Shown here: positions 8,356 to 16,466 of the stretch, piece after piece
How positions within the stretch are numbered: the first letter of the stretch is position 1
Layout: every line of letters begins with the position of its first letter
Source of the DNA: Gammaproteobacteria bacterium
GTDB taxonomy: Bacteria; Pseudomonadota; Gammaproteobacteria; Pseudomonadales; Azotimanducaceae
DNA length: 64,000 nucleotides
Direction: 5' to 3'
Assembly: GCA_009839505.1 (NCBI GenBank)
Contig: VXPO01000174.1
Coordinates: forward strand, 1 to 64,000
Notes under the pieces: model-generated
Databases searched by the model: none
The model's input: the letters and a program-made list of their open reading frames with translations, nothing else
Told to the model about the DNA's origin: nothing
Translations under genes and position numbers: made by a program

Positions 8356-9321
8356 CTAGACCACGCTGGCGCCGGCACCCAGGCCGCTCGTAACAGTACG
8401 AACGACTCCGGGAACGTTGCCGAGGACGTTGGCAACACGTTCGCCGTGTCCGGGAGCGCACACGGCCTTGACCTGCGGTCCAGCGTCGATGGTGAAGAAC
8501 ACCGGCGTCCCGGCAACTTGGAGTTCGCGAACCGCGTCCATCACGGCGACGGTCGCGGGGTTCCAGTAGACGAGGGCGGGGCGCGAGGACAGCATCAGGG
8601 CGTGCAGCTTCAGGCAACTGTGCTCGGCGATCCGGGCGATGGCGTCGAAATCCCGCGTCGTCACCGCCCGGCAGGCCGTTGCGTAATCGATCTCCGTGCT
8701 TCGGCACCAGGCCTCGTAGAACGGCGATGTGGTGCGCGAGCGTTCCATGCCGGCGCTGGACGGCACCGGCTTGGCCGACTCGTCGGTCACCGCCACCGCG
8801 ACCTCCAGCGGCCACGCATCCCTGTCCAGGAGTTCGGCGGCGGTCCACTCACCGTCGCGTTCGGCGAGCGTGGCGAAGCCGCCGAAGATCGATCGCGCGG
8901 CGGATGCCGAGCCGCGCCGTGCCCAGGCAGAGCGTGCCGACGGCGAGAGGTGGAGATCGAACTTGGCGTCGATGGCGGTCACCAACGCGGCGAAGCCGGA
9001 AGCGGAGGATGCGAGACCTGCCCCGGTGGGGAAGTCGTTGTCCGTCGTGACGGCCATGGGCGGCAGCTCGAAGGCGCCTCGCATGGCATCGACGAGAGCT
9101 TGGACCTTCGGGTCGGCGCGGGGTACGCCGTCGATGCGGATCGAGTTCTTGGCTGCGGCTTCGACCTGCGTCGTGGTCGTCAGGGCGGCGACGGTGATGG
9201 ATAGGGACGGGGTCGCGGGCACGTTCCCCGGACCGGGTTGCTTGCCCCAGTATTTGACCAGGGCGATGTTCGGGTGGGCGACGGCGGTGGCCACGCTTGT
9301 GGACGGAGATCCCGTCAGCAA
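8356..9321 (-). CDS. mvaD: diphosphomevalonate decarboxylase
   Basis: A 321-aa GHMP-family enzyme carrying the signature NIALVKYWGK near residue 18, the ATP-binding FPTGAGLASSASGFAAL (about 97-113), the GSASAARSIFGGF stretch (about 136) and MERSRTTSPFY (about 192). It converts mevalonate 5-diphosphate to isopentenyl diphosphate with ATP. The annotated start is a TTG at 9321 that overlaps the end of the amidase gene by 7 bp. A GTG about 27 bp further in, just before ATAVAHPN, is an equally possible start. The phosphomevalonate kinase gene follows after 3 bp. Confidence 0.92.
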   Translation of the reverse strand: MLTGSPSTSVATAVAHPNIALVKYWGKQPGPGNVPATPSLSITVAALTTTTQVEAAAKNSIRIDGVPRADPKVQALVDAMRGAFELPPMAVTTDNDFPTGAGLASSASGFAALVTAIDAKFDLHLSPSARSAWARRGSASAARSIFGGFATLAERDGEWTAAELLDRDAWPLEVAVAVTDESAKPVPSSAGMERSRTTSPFYEAWCRSTEIDYATACRAVTTRDFDAIARIAEHSCLKLHALMLSSRPALVYWNPATVAVMDAVRELQVAGTPVFFTIDAGPQVKAVCAPGHGERVANVLGNVPGVVRTVTSGLGAGASVV

Positions 9322-10760
9322 TACGCCGGTGGCGGTTGGAAGGCGAATCCCTGCTCCTCGAGGAATTTCGCGATGCCGATGGTGACAAGGTCACCGTACT
9401 CCGGTCCGATCAACTGTACTCCGATGGGGAGCCCTTGGGGGTCGGGACCGGTGGGGAGGACGGTCGCCGGCAGGTACGCGCCACTGGCGAGTCCCGCCCA
9501 GAACACCTGATCGAAGTAGGGCTCCTCGACGCCGTTCACCGTCAAGGTGCGGTCGCTAAAGGGACGCTGGTCATGGGGGAACGCGGATGTCGACATGATC
9601 GGCGAGAGCAGCACGTCGAATCGATCGAAAAAGTCGTGCCATTGCCAGCGGATGTGGGTGCGCTGCTCGTTGTTGGCGATCCACTCCCTGAAGCGCGCGG
9701 TCTGCGAACGCTGGATCCTGGCCCGGGGACTGGTGTCGTCCGGATCCATGGCTTCGACCCGTCGCTCGACCGCGGCGAAGCGCTCGGGCGCGAGGCGCGC
9801 CGACATGGTCGCCTGCAGCAGACATTGATAGACGGTGTGGGCGTGCTCGGCATCCACGGGACGGGCTGCGTAGTCCACCTGCGCTCCCGCATGCTCGAGC
9901 GCTTCGGCCACCGCATCGACGCGTTGGGCGACGCTGTCGTCCACCCGCGCCATGGGATCGTCCCGCCACACGGCCACCTTGAGTTCGCCCGGCGACTTGG
10001 CGAATTGCGGTAGCGCGAGCTTCAACCCGCGAGAGGCGATCTCGTCGGGACCGCTGCAGATGTCCACCGCCAGTTCGAGGTCCGTGGCGGAACGCGCCAG
10101 CGGGCCGATCACCGAGATGTCCGAGGGACTCAAGACCCCGCGTGTCGCATGCCCTCGCGGCGGCAGCAGCATCCACGTCGGCTTGTGGCCGAAGACCCCG
10201 CAGAAGTGCGCGGGGTTGCGGATCGAACCACCGATGTCGGAGCCCATTTCGAGTCCCGTCATCCCGGCCGCCAGAGATGCCGCTGAACCACCGGACGATC
10301 CACCCGGCGCGCGTTCGAGATCCCACGGGTTGTTGGTCGTCCCGTAGACCTCGTTGTAGCTCTGGAAGTCGGCCAGCATCAGCGGCACGTTGGTCTTGCC
10401 GAAGACGACGGCACCAGCGCCCTTGAGACGCGTGACCGCCAAGGCATCGTCCTCGGCGATGCTGTCCTTGAGCTCGGGAGTTCCCCAGGTCGTTGGCGTG
10501 CCGGCGATGTTGTAGGACTCCTTGAACGTCATCGGCACGCCGTGGAGCGGTCCCCAGTCCTCGCCGGCGGCCAGCGCGGCATCCGCCGCCTTGGCCCGCT
10601 CCAGGGCCTCGTCGCGGATGTCCACGATGATGGCGTTGAGGTCGGGATTGAAGCGGTCGACGCGGTCAAGGAAGTAGCGGAGGAGTTCGACGCATCCGAC
10701 TTCCCGGTTCTTGATCCTGCGCGCGAGTTCGGTTGCGCTTGCGAATGCCGGTTCGTCCAT
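9315..10760 (-). CDS. amidase signature family hydrolase
   Basis: A 481-aa amidase-signature enzyme with the complete Ser-cisSer-Lys triad: Lys80 (MTFKES), Ser155 in APGGSSGGS and nucleophile Ser179 in SDIGGSIRNPA. The length is normal for the family. Members hydrolyse amides or small carbamates; the substrate here is unknown. The ATG at 10760 overlaps the stop of the upstream NIPSNAP gene by one base (TAATG). Its own end overlaps the start of the diphosphomevalonate decarboxylase gene, so it sits inside a coupled four-gene unit with two mevalonate-pathway genes. Tryptophan and arginine residues before the C-terminal PIGVQLIGP motif fit the family. Confidence 0.9.
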   Translation of the reverse strand: MDEPAFASATELARRIKNREVGCVELLRYFLDRVDRFNPDLNAIIVDIRDEALERAKAADAALAAGEDWGPLHGVPMTFKESYNIAGTPTTWGTPELKDSIAEDDALAVTRLKGAGAVVFGKTNVPLMLADFQSYNEVYGTTNNPWDLERAPGGSSGGSAASLAAGMTGLEMGSDIGGSIRNPAHFCGVFGHKPTWMLLPPRGHATRGVLSPSDISVIGPLARSATDLELAVDICSGPDEIASRGLKLALPQFAKSPGELKVAVWRDDPMARVDDSVAQRVDAVAEALEHAGAQVDYAARPVDAEHAHTVYQCLLQATMSARLAPERFAAVERRVEAMDPDDTSPRARIQRSQTARFREWIANNEQRTHIRWQWHDFFDRFDVLLSPIMSTSAFPHDQRPFSDRTLTVNGVEEPYFDQVFWAGLASGAYLPATVLPTGPDPQGLPIGVQLIGPEYGDLVTIGIAKFLEEQGFAFQPPPAYC

Positions 10761-11074
10761 TAGCTGATCACCGAATGGGGTGTCGGCACGATGCGGGTCA
10801 CCTCGATGTCGGGCAGCATGAATTCCGCCACCCGGGGTCCGATCTCGTTGCGCCAACGGTCGGTCTGGTACACCTTGGCGTAGAGCCGTTCGCGCTCCTC
10901 CTCGGACGCGAACCGGCGCAGCCACACGTAGGTGGTGTCGTCCTCGCCCCGGAAGCTCCCCGCGATGACCATGCCCTGGGCGACCTGGAAGGGGATGATG
11001 ACCTCCTCCATGAAGCGCACCCAGTCGTCCATCTTCCCCTCGGCGATCCTGTACCGCCTCAGTTCGTAGAACAC
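10760..11074 (-). CDS. NIPSNAP family protein
   Basis: A small protein of about 104 aa with the ferredoxin-like NIPSNAP fold: an opening YELRRYRIAEGKMDDWV and the typical W-R and FMLPDIE segments. NIPSNAP proteins are of uncertain function; bacterial ones often sit in catabolic operons. GTG at 11074 is taken as the start because it gives the family's usual N-terminus and is preceded by a GGGGG Shine-Dalgarno-like run. A TTG 21 bp upstream would add seven residues but lacks a ribosome-binding site. Its stop overlaps the amidase ATG, making it the first gene of the NIPSNAP-amidase-mvaD-mvaK2 unit. Confidence 0.78.
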   Translation of the reverse strand: MFYELRRYRIAEGKMDDWVRFMEEVIIPFQVAQGMVIAGSFRGEDDTTYVWLRRFASEEERERLYAKVYQTDRWRNEIGPRVAEFMLPDIEVTRIVPTPHSVIS

Positions 11075-11179
11075 CTTGCCCCCGAATCCCGACAAACGAG
11101 CGCGGAGTTATACAGGATGGTCCAGTGACTTGGAAATCGCCCGCGCGGCAGGGCGGTGGACAGAGTTCCTCCAACGCGG

Positions 11180-11240
11180 GTAGGGGCACGCATCATCCGA
11201 CGTGCCCGTAAGGGCGCGCATCATCGTGGCCCCTGGCGAG
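11180..11240. repeat. REP-like intergenic repeat with CGCATCATC direct repeats
   Basis: The gap between the NIPSNAP gene and the toxin gene holds inverted arms GGGCACG (11184-11190) and CGTGCCC (11201-11207) and a second GTGCCC/GGGCGC pair. CGCATCATC occurs twice (11189 and 11217). CGCATCATCCGA also occurs at 24353-24364, in the gap before the HtrA gene. It looks like a short dispersed palindrome; function is unknown. Confidence 0.45.
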
Positions 11241-11248
11241 TTATGCGC

Positions 11249-11674
11249 CTAAGCGGCCGGGGTGCCGAACGGATTGGCTATGGTCAAGGAGTCGATAACC
11301 CGTCCGTGCTGCATGTCCTCCGTATTCAAGACGCCGCAGTTGCCGTTTGTCGCCGCGCGCACAATCAGCGCGTCCCAGAACGACAGTTCGTGAAGACGAT
11401 GCAGGTCGATGGCGGCAAGGAGGTCGTCGAAGCTCAAGCGGATGAGCTCGAAACGTCCGTAGAGCAGGATGCGGTCCCTTGCCGTCGCGGCGTCCATGCC
11501 GAGCTTTCGCGTAGCTGCCGCAAAGAACTCTTGCAGTACCTGTAGGGAAATGACGCCGCGCCGTTCCAACAGCAGACTCCGGATCAGGTCCCTCGCACAC
11601 GCCTGCTTCGCCGCATCGCGCGCGTCGTCCGCGTAGACGAGGACGTTGGCGTCGACGAACTCACGACCGCTCAT
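11249..11674 (-). CDS. vapC: PIN-domain ribonuclease toxin (VapC family)
   Basis: A 141-aa PIN-domain protein. The acidic residues expected for Mg2+-dependent RNase activity are visible: Asp8 (FVDANVLVY), Glu48 (LQEFF), Asp100 (SFWDALIV) and Glu118/Asp119 (NTEDM). VapC toxins cleave RNA and are neutralised by a cognate VapB. The ATG at 11674 lies 14 bp inside the end of the antitoxin gene, the normal coupled arrangement. A longer frame upstream runs through the antitoxin and gives no family-like sequence. The target RNA is unknown. Confidence 0.9.
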   Translation of the reverse strand: MSGREFVDANVLVYADDARDAAKQACARDLIRSLLLERRGVISLQVLQEFFAAATRKLGMDAATARDRILLYGRFELIRLSFDDLLAAIDLHRLHELSFWDALIVRAATNGNCGVLNTEDMQHGRVIDSLTIANPFGTPAA

Positions 11675-11885
11675 GGAGTTCGTCCCGCGACCAGGAACCG
11701 TCGGATCGGAACGAACTCTGCGACCAGAGCGCTTCCAGTTGATCCACAACTCGGCTTTGCTCGCCGGTTTGGGTCAGTTCGGCAAGATGGTCACGAATTA
11801 GCTGATTCAGGCTCGTGCCGCGTAGCGCGGCCAAGCGGCGTGCGTCGGCGACCACTCGCGCATCGATGGAGAGGGTGACGTTCAT
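11661..11885 (-). CDS. vapB: VapB-type antitoxin, ribbon-helix-helix
   Basis: A 74-aa protein opening MNVTLSIDARVVADARR, a ribbon-helix-helix DNA-binding N-terminus, with TSLNQLIRDHLAEL forming the following helices and a polar toxin-binding tail. It precedes and overlaps the PIN toxin gene by 14 bp. It should neutralise the toxin and repress its own promoter. The promoter at 11893-11921 is unusually close to the ATG at 11885, so the transcript may carry almost no leader. Confidence 0.85.
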   Translation of the reverse strand: MNVTLSIDARVVADARRLAALRGTSLNQLIRDHLAELTQTGEQSRVVDQLEALWSQSSFRSDGSWSRDELHERS

Positions 11886-11892
11886 CGAACAC

Positions 11893-11921
11893 AGGATAAG
11901 TGTGCACGATATACGTGTCAA
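11893..11921 (-). promoter_or_regulatory. vapBC promoter with palindromic operator-like spacer
   Basis: On the minus strand a perfect -35 TTGACA (11921-11916) is separated by exactly 17 bp from the -10 TATCCT (11898-11893). The predicted start of transcription falls at about 11886-11885, on the antitoxin ATG itself. The spacer contains CACG-ATATA-CGTG (11906-11918), a small palindrome suited to binding by the ribbon-helix-helix antitoxin. Confidence 0.65.
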
Positions 11922-12011
11922 ATTGAGGTATCGCTTGGACGGCACCGCGTTCGCAGCCGGATCACTCCGCCGCTTGGCTATACTGCAGGCGTCTACCGGG
12001 GAGAGAGTCCG

Positions 12012-13226
12012 ATGGCGGCGTTGGACGGCATGCGCATTCTCGACATGACCCAGTACGAGGCGGGTACCTGCTGCACCCAGAGTCTCGCCTTCCTCGGGGC
12101 GGACGTGGTCAAGGTGGAACGTCCGAACATTGGCGATCCCGGGCGAGGGCGGGCCGCTGGCGGCGCCGTGGACCGCGAGTACTTCGTCAACTGGAACTCC
12201 AACAAGCGCAGCGTCACGCTGCATCTCGACACGCCTGAGGGGCGCGATCTGCTGCTGAAGATGGTGCCGGGCTACGACGTCTTCGTGGAGAACTACGGGC
12301 CGGGGGTAGTCGAGAAGCTGGACATCGGCTACGACGTCATGCGCGCCATCCACCCGGAGATCATCTACGTGCGCATCAAGGGCTTTGGCACCAGCGGACC
12401 TTATGCGCACTACAAGTGCATGGACATGGTGGCGCAGGCGGCGGCGGGCGCGTTCTCCATAACCGGCGAGCCGGATGGACCGCCGATGCGTCCCGGACCG
12501 ACCATGGGCGATGCCGGAACGGGCATGCAGGCGGCGCTCGCAGTCACCGCCGCCTGGGCACAGAAGCAGCGCACCGGCCAGGGCCAGCTCATCGAACTCT
12601 CCATGCAGGAGGCGATGACCTACTACCTGCGGACCGCCGTGTCGCATACGCACTACGGCGAGGTGCCGGCGAGGCGCGGCGGCAACGGCAGCAATCCGTT
12701 CGTCTCGCTGTACCCCTGCAAAGGCGACGGAGCCAACGACTACGTGTTCGTCATGGCGGTGAACCCGCGCATGTGGGCTGGGGTCGTCGAGGCCATCGGC
12801 AAGCCGGACCTGCTCGAGGACGAGCGTTTCGCGGATCCGGCCGAACGTCATGCCAATCGCCACTTGCTGACCGAGGAAATCGCCGCCTGGACGCGCACCC
12901 GCACGAAGCGTGAGGCCATGACCGCCTTGGCGGAGGCAGGCGTCTGCGCGAGCCAGGTGTACGAGACCAGCGATCTGTTCACCGACCCGCACCTCATAGA
13001 GCGCGACTTCATCCACGAACTGCACCACGCCGAACACGGCAACATCCGCCTGCTTGGCTGGCCGGCACGGATGTCGCGAAGCCGGGTCGAGATGCGCGCC
13101 GCGCCGTTGCTCGGAGAGCACACCGACGAGGTGCTCGCCGCCGACCTCGGGCTCGATGCCGACGACCTCGCGGAGCTGCGCGATCGGGGCGCGATCGGCT
13201 CGGAGTTCCGCGATCGGCACGGTTGA
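12012..13226 (+). CDS. class III (CaiB/BaiF) CoA-transferase
   Basis: A 404-aa family III CoA-transferase, which moves CoA between carboxylic acids through an aspartyl-CoA mixed anhydride. The N-terminal GMRILDMTQYEAGTCC and the GADVVKVERP motif are typical. The catalytic aspartate is Asp167 in PTMGDAGTGM. A GGAGAGAG ribosome-binding site precedes the ATG, and a TATACT hexamer at 11979-11984 is a possible -10 box. A nuclease-like gene follows after 9 bp. The acid substrate is unknown. Confidence 0.9.
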   Translation: MAALDGMRILDMTQYEAGTCCTQSLAFLGADVVKVERPNIGDPGRGRAAGGAVDREYFVNWNSNKRSVTLHLDTPEGRDLLLKMVPGYDVFVENYGPGVVEKLDIGYDVMRAIHPEIIYVRIKGFGTSGPYAHYKCMDMVAQAAAGAFSITGEPDGPPMRPGPTMGDAGTGMQAALAVTAAWAQKQRTGQGQLIELSMQEAMTYYLRTAVSHTHYGEVPARRGGNGSNPFVSLYPCKGDGANDYVFVMAVNPRMWAGVVEAIGKPDLLEDERFADPAERHANRHLLTEEIAAWTRTRTKREAMTALAEAGVCASQVYETSDLFTDPHLIERDFIHELHHAEHGNIRLLGWPARMSRSRVEMRAAPLLGEHTDEVLAADLGLDADDLAELRDRGAIGSEFRDRHG

Positions 13227-13235
13227 CCCCGCCCG

Positions 13236-14114
13236 ATGGCCACCGTCCACCTTGTCGACGGCACCTTCGAGCTGTTTCGCTGCTTCCATGGCTCGCCCCG
13301 TCATACCAATAGCGACGGTGAGGAAGTTGGCGCCGTCCGTGGCCTGCTTCACACCCTGCTGTCGCTACTCAAGGGCGTTCGTACCCGTATCGATGATCCC
13401 GATCCGGTGTACGTGGCCGTCGCCTTCGACCCGTTGCCCGCGACCCGCGGTCCGCCATCGGAGGACCCGGGGACGCTGATCCGACGGCAGAGCGCCTTGG
13501 CGTTGGAGGCGGTACGCGCCCTCGGCATCCGGCTATGGCCGATGGTGCGCTTCCAGGCGGACGATGCGCTCGCCACCGGCGCCCGGGTGTTGCGCGAGGA
13601 CATCGACGTGGAGCAGGTGGTGCTGTGCACGACGGACACCGACCTGTTCCAGTGCATTCGGGGCGGGCGCGTGGTCGTGCTCGACCGGATTCGCAAGGCG
13701 GTCACCGACGAGGTCGCCTTCCGCAAGCGGTACGGCGTCGCGCCTTGGCAGCTTCCGGACTACCTGGCGTTGGTGGGTGCGCCCGCCAAGGGTCTGCCCG
13801 GTGTTCCCCGGTGGGGACCGAAGGCGACCGCGATCATGCTGCACGAGTTCGGTGGGATCGAGGACTTCCCACCGGATGGCGACGACTGGCCAGCTACGCT
13901 GGCGGGACGCGCGCGCCTGCAACACGAACTGGCGGCGCGCCGCGACGAGGCACTGCTGGTCAAGCGCCTGGCGGCGCTGCGAGACGACCTGCCACTCGAC
14001 TGCACACTCGCCGGATTGGCGTGGCCCGGACTCGATGAGCCGCGGTTCGCAGCGGTGGTGGCCCGCGCCGAGGCTGACGATCTATGGGCACGGCTCGACC
14101 GCTGGCGCCGTTGA
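13236..14114 (+). CDS. FEN/5'-3' exonuclease-like protein with reduced metal site
   Basis: A 292-aa protein with the fold of Pol I-type 5'-3' exonuclease domains: LVDGTFELFR at the start, FQADDALAT, CTTDTDLFQ, and a helix-hairpin-helix-like GLPGVPRWGPKAT. Two deviations stand out. The usual EADD is QADD (Gln107), and the GDxSDNIPG motif reads GAPAKGLPG, so Ala182 and Lys185 replace both aspartates of the second metal site. E. coli ExoIX also lacks some conserved acidic residues, so a structure-specific binding or weak flap nuclease role is possible. It may be cotranscribed with the CoA-transferase 9 bp upstream. Confidence 0.8.
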   Translation: MATVHLVDGTFELFRCFHGSPRHTNSDGEEVGAVRGLLHTLLSLLKGVRTRIDDPDPVYVAVAFDPLPATRGPPSEDPGTLIRRQSALALEAVRALGIRLWPMVRFQADDALATGARVLREDIDVEQVVLCTTDTDLFQCIRGGRVVVLDRIRKAVTDEVAFRKRYGVAPWQLPDYLALVGAPAKGLPGVPRWGPKATAIMLHEFGGIEDFPPDGDDWPATLAGRARLQHELAARRDEALLVKRLAALRDDLPLDCTLAGLAWPGLDEPRFAAVVARAEADDLWARLDRWRR

Positions 14115-14167
14115 GCGGGTAGAATCCCCCGCTTCGACGGGCCGCGAGCGGTCCGTGGGGGAAGGCA

Positions 14168-15778
14168 ATGGCAGAGAGACTGCTCGAGGTACGCGACCTG
14201 CACGTCAGCTTCGGCGACACGCCGGCGGTGCGTGGCGTGTCGTTCGACATCGCCGCGGGGGAGACGGTGGCGCTGGTGGGCGAGTCGGGCTCCGGCAAGT
14301 CGGTGACCGCGCTCTCGGTGCTGCAGTTGCTGCCCTATCCCCAGGCGCACCATCCAGGGGGAAGCGTGCTGGTCAACGGCGAGGAGATGCTCGGCGCGGA
14401 CAAGGCGCGGCTGCTCGACGTTCGCGGCGGCGTGGTGAGCATGATCTTCCAGGAGCCGATGACCTCCCTGAATCCGCTGCACACCATCCTCAAGCAGGTG
14501 GGCGAGGCGCTGGTGGTCCACAAGCGGATGTCGAAGTTCGCGGCCCATGAGCGAACCCTGGAACTGCTCGAGATGGTTGGGCTGCAGGACGCCGCAGAGC
14601 GCCTGAACGCCTATCCCCACGAACTCTCCGGCGGACAGCGGCAGCGCGTGATGATCGCCATGGCTCTCGCCAACGAGCCACAGCTATTGATCGCCGACGA
14701 ACCCACCACCGCGCTGGACGTCACCATCCAGGCCCAGATCCTGCAACTGCTCAAGGATCTTCAGGGCGAGCTGAACATGGCCATGCTGCTGATCACCCAC
14801 GACCTGGGGATCGTCCGCAACATGGCTAGTCGTGTGTGTGTCATGACCGACGGACTGATCGTCGAATCCGGATCCAACCGGCAGATCTTCAACGAGCCCC
14901 GGCACGCCTACACCCGGCATCTGCTGGCTGCCGAACCGAAGGGAGAACCGCCGGCGGCCAACGGCGGCGCGCCCATCGTTGCCGAGGCGGACGCCCTCAC
15001 CGTCAAGTATCCCGTGGGCAAGGGCTGGCTGGGCGGACGCCGTTACTTCACTGCCGTGGAGACAGTCGACGTCAAGGTCCGTGCCGGACAGACGGTGGGC
15101 GTGGTGGGCGAGTCCGGCTCCGGCAAGACGACCCTGGGGCTCGCGATGTTGCGTTTACTCGCGAGCGAAGGCGCCGTGCGTTTCGATGGCGGCGACATCA
15201 GCACGGTGCGGCGAAAGGGCCTCATACCGCTGCGCAAGGACATGCAGGTCGTCTTCCAGGATCCCTACGGAAGCCTGTCGCCGCGCCTGTCCGTGCTGCA
15301 GATCGTCGAGGAGGGCCTGAGGATCCATGAACCCAACGTCGGCAAGGCGGAACGTCGGCGCCGGGTTGCGGAGGTCCTCGAGGAGGTGGGCTTGGAGCCG
15401 GAGCACATGGAGCGCTACCCCCACGAGTTCTCGGGTGGTCAGCGCCAGCGTATCTCCATCGCCCGGGCGATGGTTCTACGCCCGCGTTTCGTCGTCCTCG
15501 ACGAACCAACGTCCGCCCTCGACATGTCGGTACAAGCGCAGATCGTCGACCTGTTGCGCGACCTGCAGGCCGCACACGACCTGGGCTACCTGTTCGTCAG
15601 CCACGACCTCAAGGTGGTACGGGCGCTCGCCAACTGGCTCATCGTCATGCGTGATGGCGTGATCGTCGAACAGGGGCCGGCGGCGGACGTGTTCTCGAAC
15701 CCAACAAGCGACTACACCAAGGCCCTGTTCCATGCCGCCCTCGACCTCGAGGCGGACGAGGAGGTTGTCCGCCAGTAA
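14168..15778 (+). CDS. double-ATPase ABC transporter protein, oligopeptide/nickel type
   Basis: A 536-aa protein made of two complete ABC ATPase domains. The first has Walker A GESGSGKS (38-45) and signature LSGGQRQR; the second has Walker A GESGSGKT (314-321) and FSGGQRQR. Both end in the oligopeptide-type region (for example [12 protein letters not shown]). It equals a DppD-DppF/OppD-OppF fusion and would power a peptide- or solute-import permease at the inner membrane. No permease or binding-protein gene is adjacent, so its partners must be encoded elsewhere. The start has a GGGGGAA ribosome-binding site. Confidence 0.9.
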   Translation: MAERLLEVRDLHVSFGDTPAVRGVSFDIAAGETVALVGESGSGKSVTALSVLQLLPYPQAHHPGGSVLVNGEEMLGADKARLLDVRGGVVSMIFQEPMTSLNPLHTILKQVGEALVVHKRMSKFAAHERTLELLEMVGLQDAAERLNAYPHELSGGQRQRVMIAMALANEPQLLIADEPTTALDVTIQAQILQLLKDLQGELNMAMLLITHDLGIVRNMASRVCVMTDGLIVESGSNRQIFNEPRHAYTRHLLAAEPKGEPPAANGGAPIVAEADALTVKYPVGKGWLGGRRYFTAVETVDVKVRAGQTVGVVGESGSGKTTLGLAMLRLLASEGAVRFDGGDISTVRRKGLIPLRKDMQVVFQDPYGSLSPRLSVLQIVEEGLRIHEPNVGKAERRRRVAEVLEEVGLEPEHMERYPHEFSGGQRQRISIARAMVLRPRFVVLDEPTSALDMSVQAQIVDLLRDLQAAHDLGYLFVSHDLKVVRALANWLIVMRDGVIVEQGPAADVFSNPTSDYTKALFHAALDLEADEEVVRQ

Positions 15779-15838
15779 AGCCCACAGTGTGGTCGCCCCT
15801 ACGGCACGCCTCGTCGGTCTGCGGCGTAGCCTCGCCTG

Positions 15839-16456
15839 CTATCGAGAGCGCGATGGATTCCGGCGGATCCAGTTGCCAAGCCAGGCACCGACCGCGATGC
15901 CGACGACATGGGTGTGTAATGCGACGTCGGCCGTCCAAGGCCGGCTGTAGCCGGCGATCCCGGCGATGATGCCTGCGACGAGCACGACCGCAATCAAGCC
16001 GGCGAGCCAGGGTGAACGCTTGCGCAATGCGAAGGCCGCCATGGTGGCGAGACCGTAGAGGACTCCGGAGAAGCCGGCGAAGTCGATTCGTACCCACAGC
16101 AGGACGCTGGCGAGGCTTACTGTGGAGGCGAGGATCACCACGCAGGCCGTGATTGCCTTCCAGGACATGGAGTCGCGGAGGATCGTAACTACGAGACCGC
16201 AGCCGACGGCGTTCACAAGCGCATGCTGGGGATCGAGATGGGTGAGGTGACAGGTAACGAGACGCCAGAACTGGCCGTCCAGGACGGCCGTGCGGTCGAA
16301 GGCGAACAACGGCAGCCAGAGAGCCGCCGCCATGAATACCGCCGCTGCAATGCTCGTGGAGACGAGCAGTCTCTTGGTCTGCACCTGACGCACCCGCGCT
16401 GGACGTTTGCTACCGCGACCGCGGCGCGTTGAACGTCGGCGATCGCGCCGTGACAT
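15839..16456 (-). CDS. rrtA: rhombosortase (rhomboid-family intramembrane protease)
   Basis: A 205-aa multi-pass protein preceded by a 29-residue basic cytoplasmic tail. It carries the rhombosortase pattern GQFWRLVTCHLTHLDPQHAL (61-80), the serine nucleophile Ser130 in GFSGVLYG, and the histidine motif HTHVVG (His181/His183). Rhombosortases process C-terminal GlyGly-CTERM-type anchors of exported proteins. The upstream gene, 10 bp away, is a lipoprotein with a C-terminal hydrophobic segment and basic end, its likely substrate. The ATG at 16456 is the only good start near the upstream stop. Confidence 0.85.
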   Translation of the reverse strand: MSRRDRRRSTRRGRGSKRPARVRQVQTKRLLVSTSIAAAVFMAAALWLPLFAFDRTAVLDGQFWRLVTCHLTHLDPQHALVNAVGCGLVVTILRDSMSWKAITACVVILASTVSLASVLLWVRIDFAGFSGVLYGLATMAAFALRKRSPWLAGLIAVVLVAGIIAGIAGYSRPWTADVALHTHVVGIAVGAWLGNWIRRNPSRSR

Positions 16457-16466
16457 GCGCTGCCGG

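Noticed and set aside
10761-11189. N-terminal extension of the amidase back to 11189
   Set aside because: The extra sequence is an out-of-frame reading of the NIPSNAP gene; the amidase ATG at 10760 overlaps the NIPSNAP stop and gives the normal family length.
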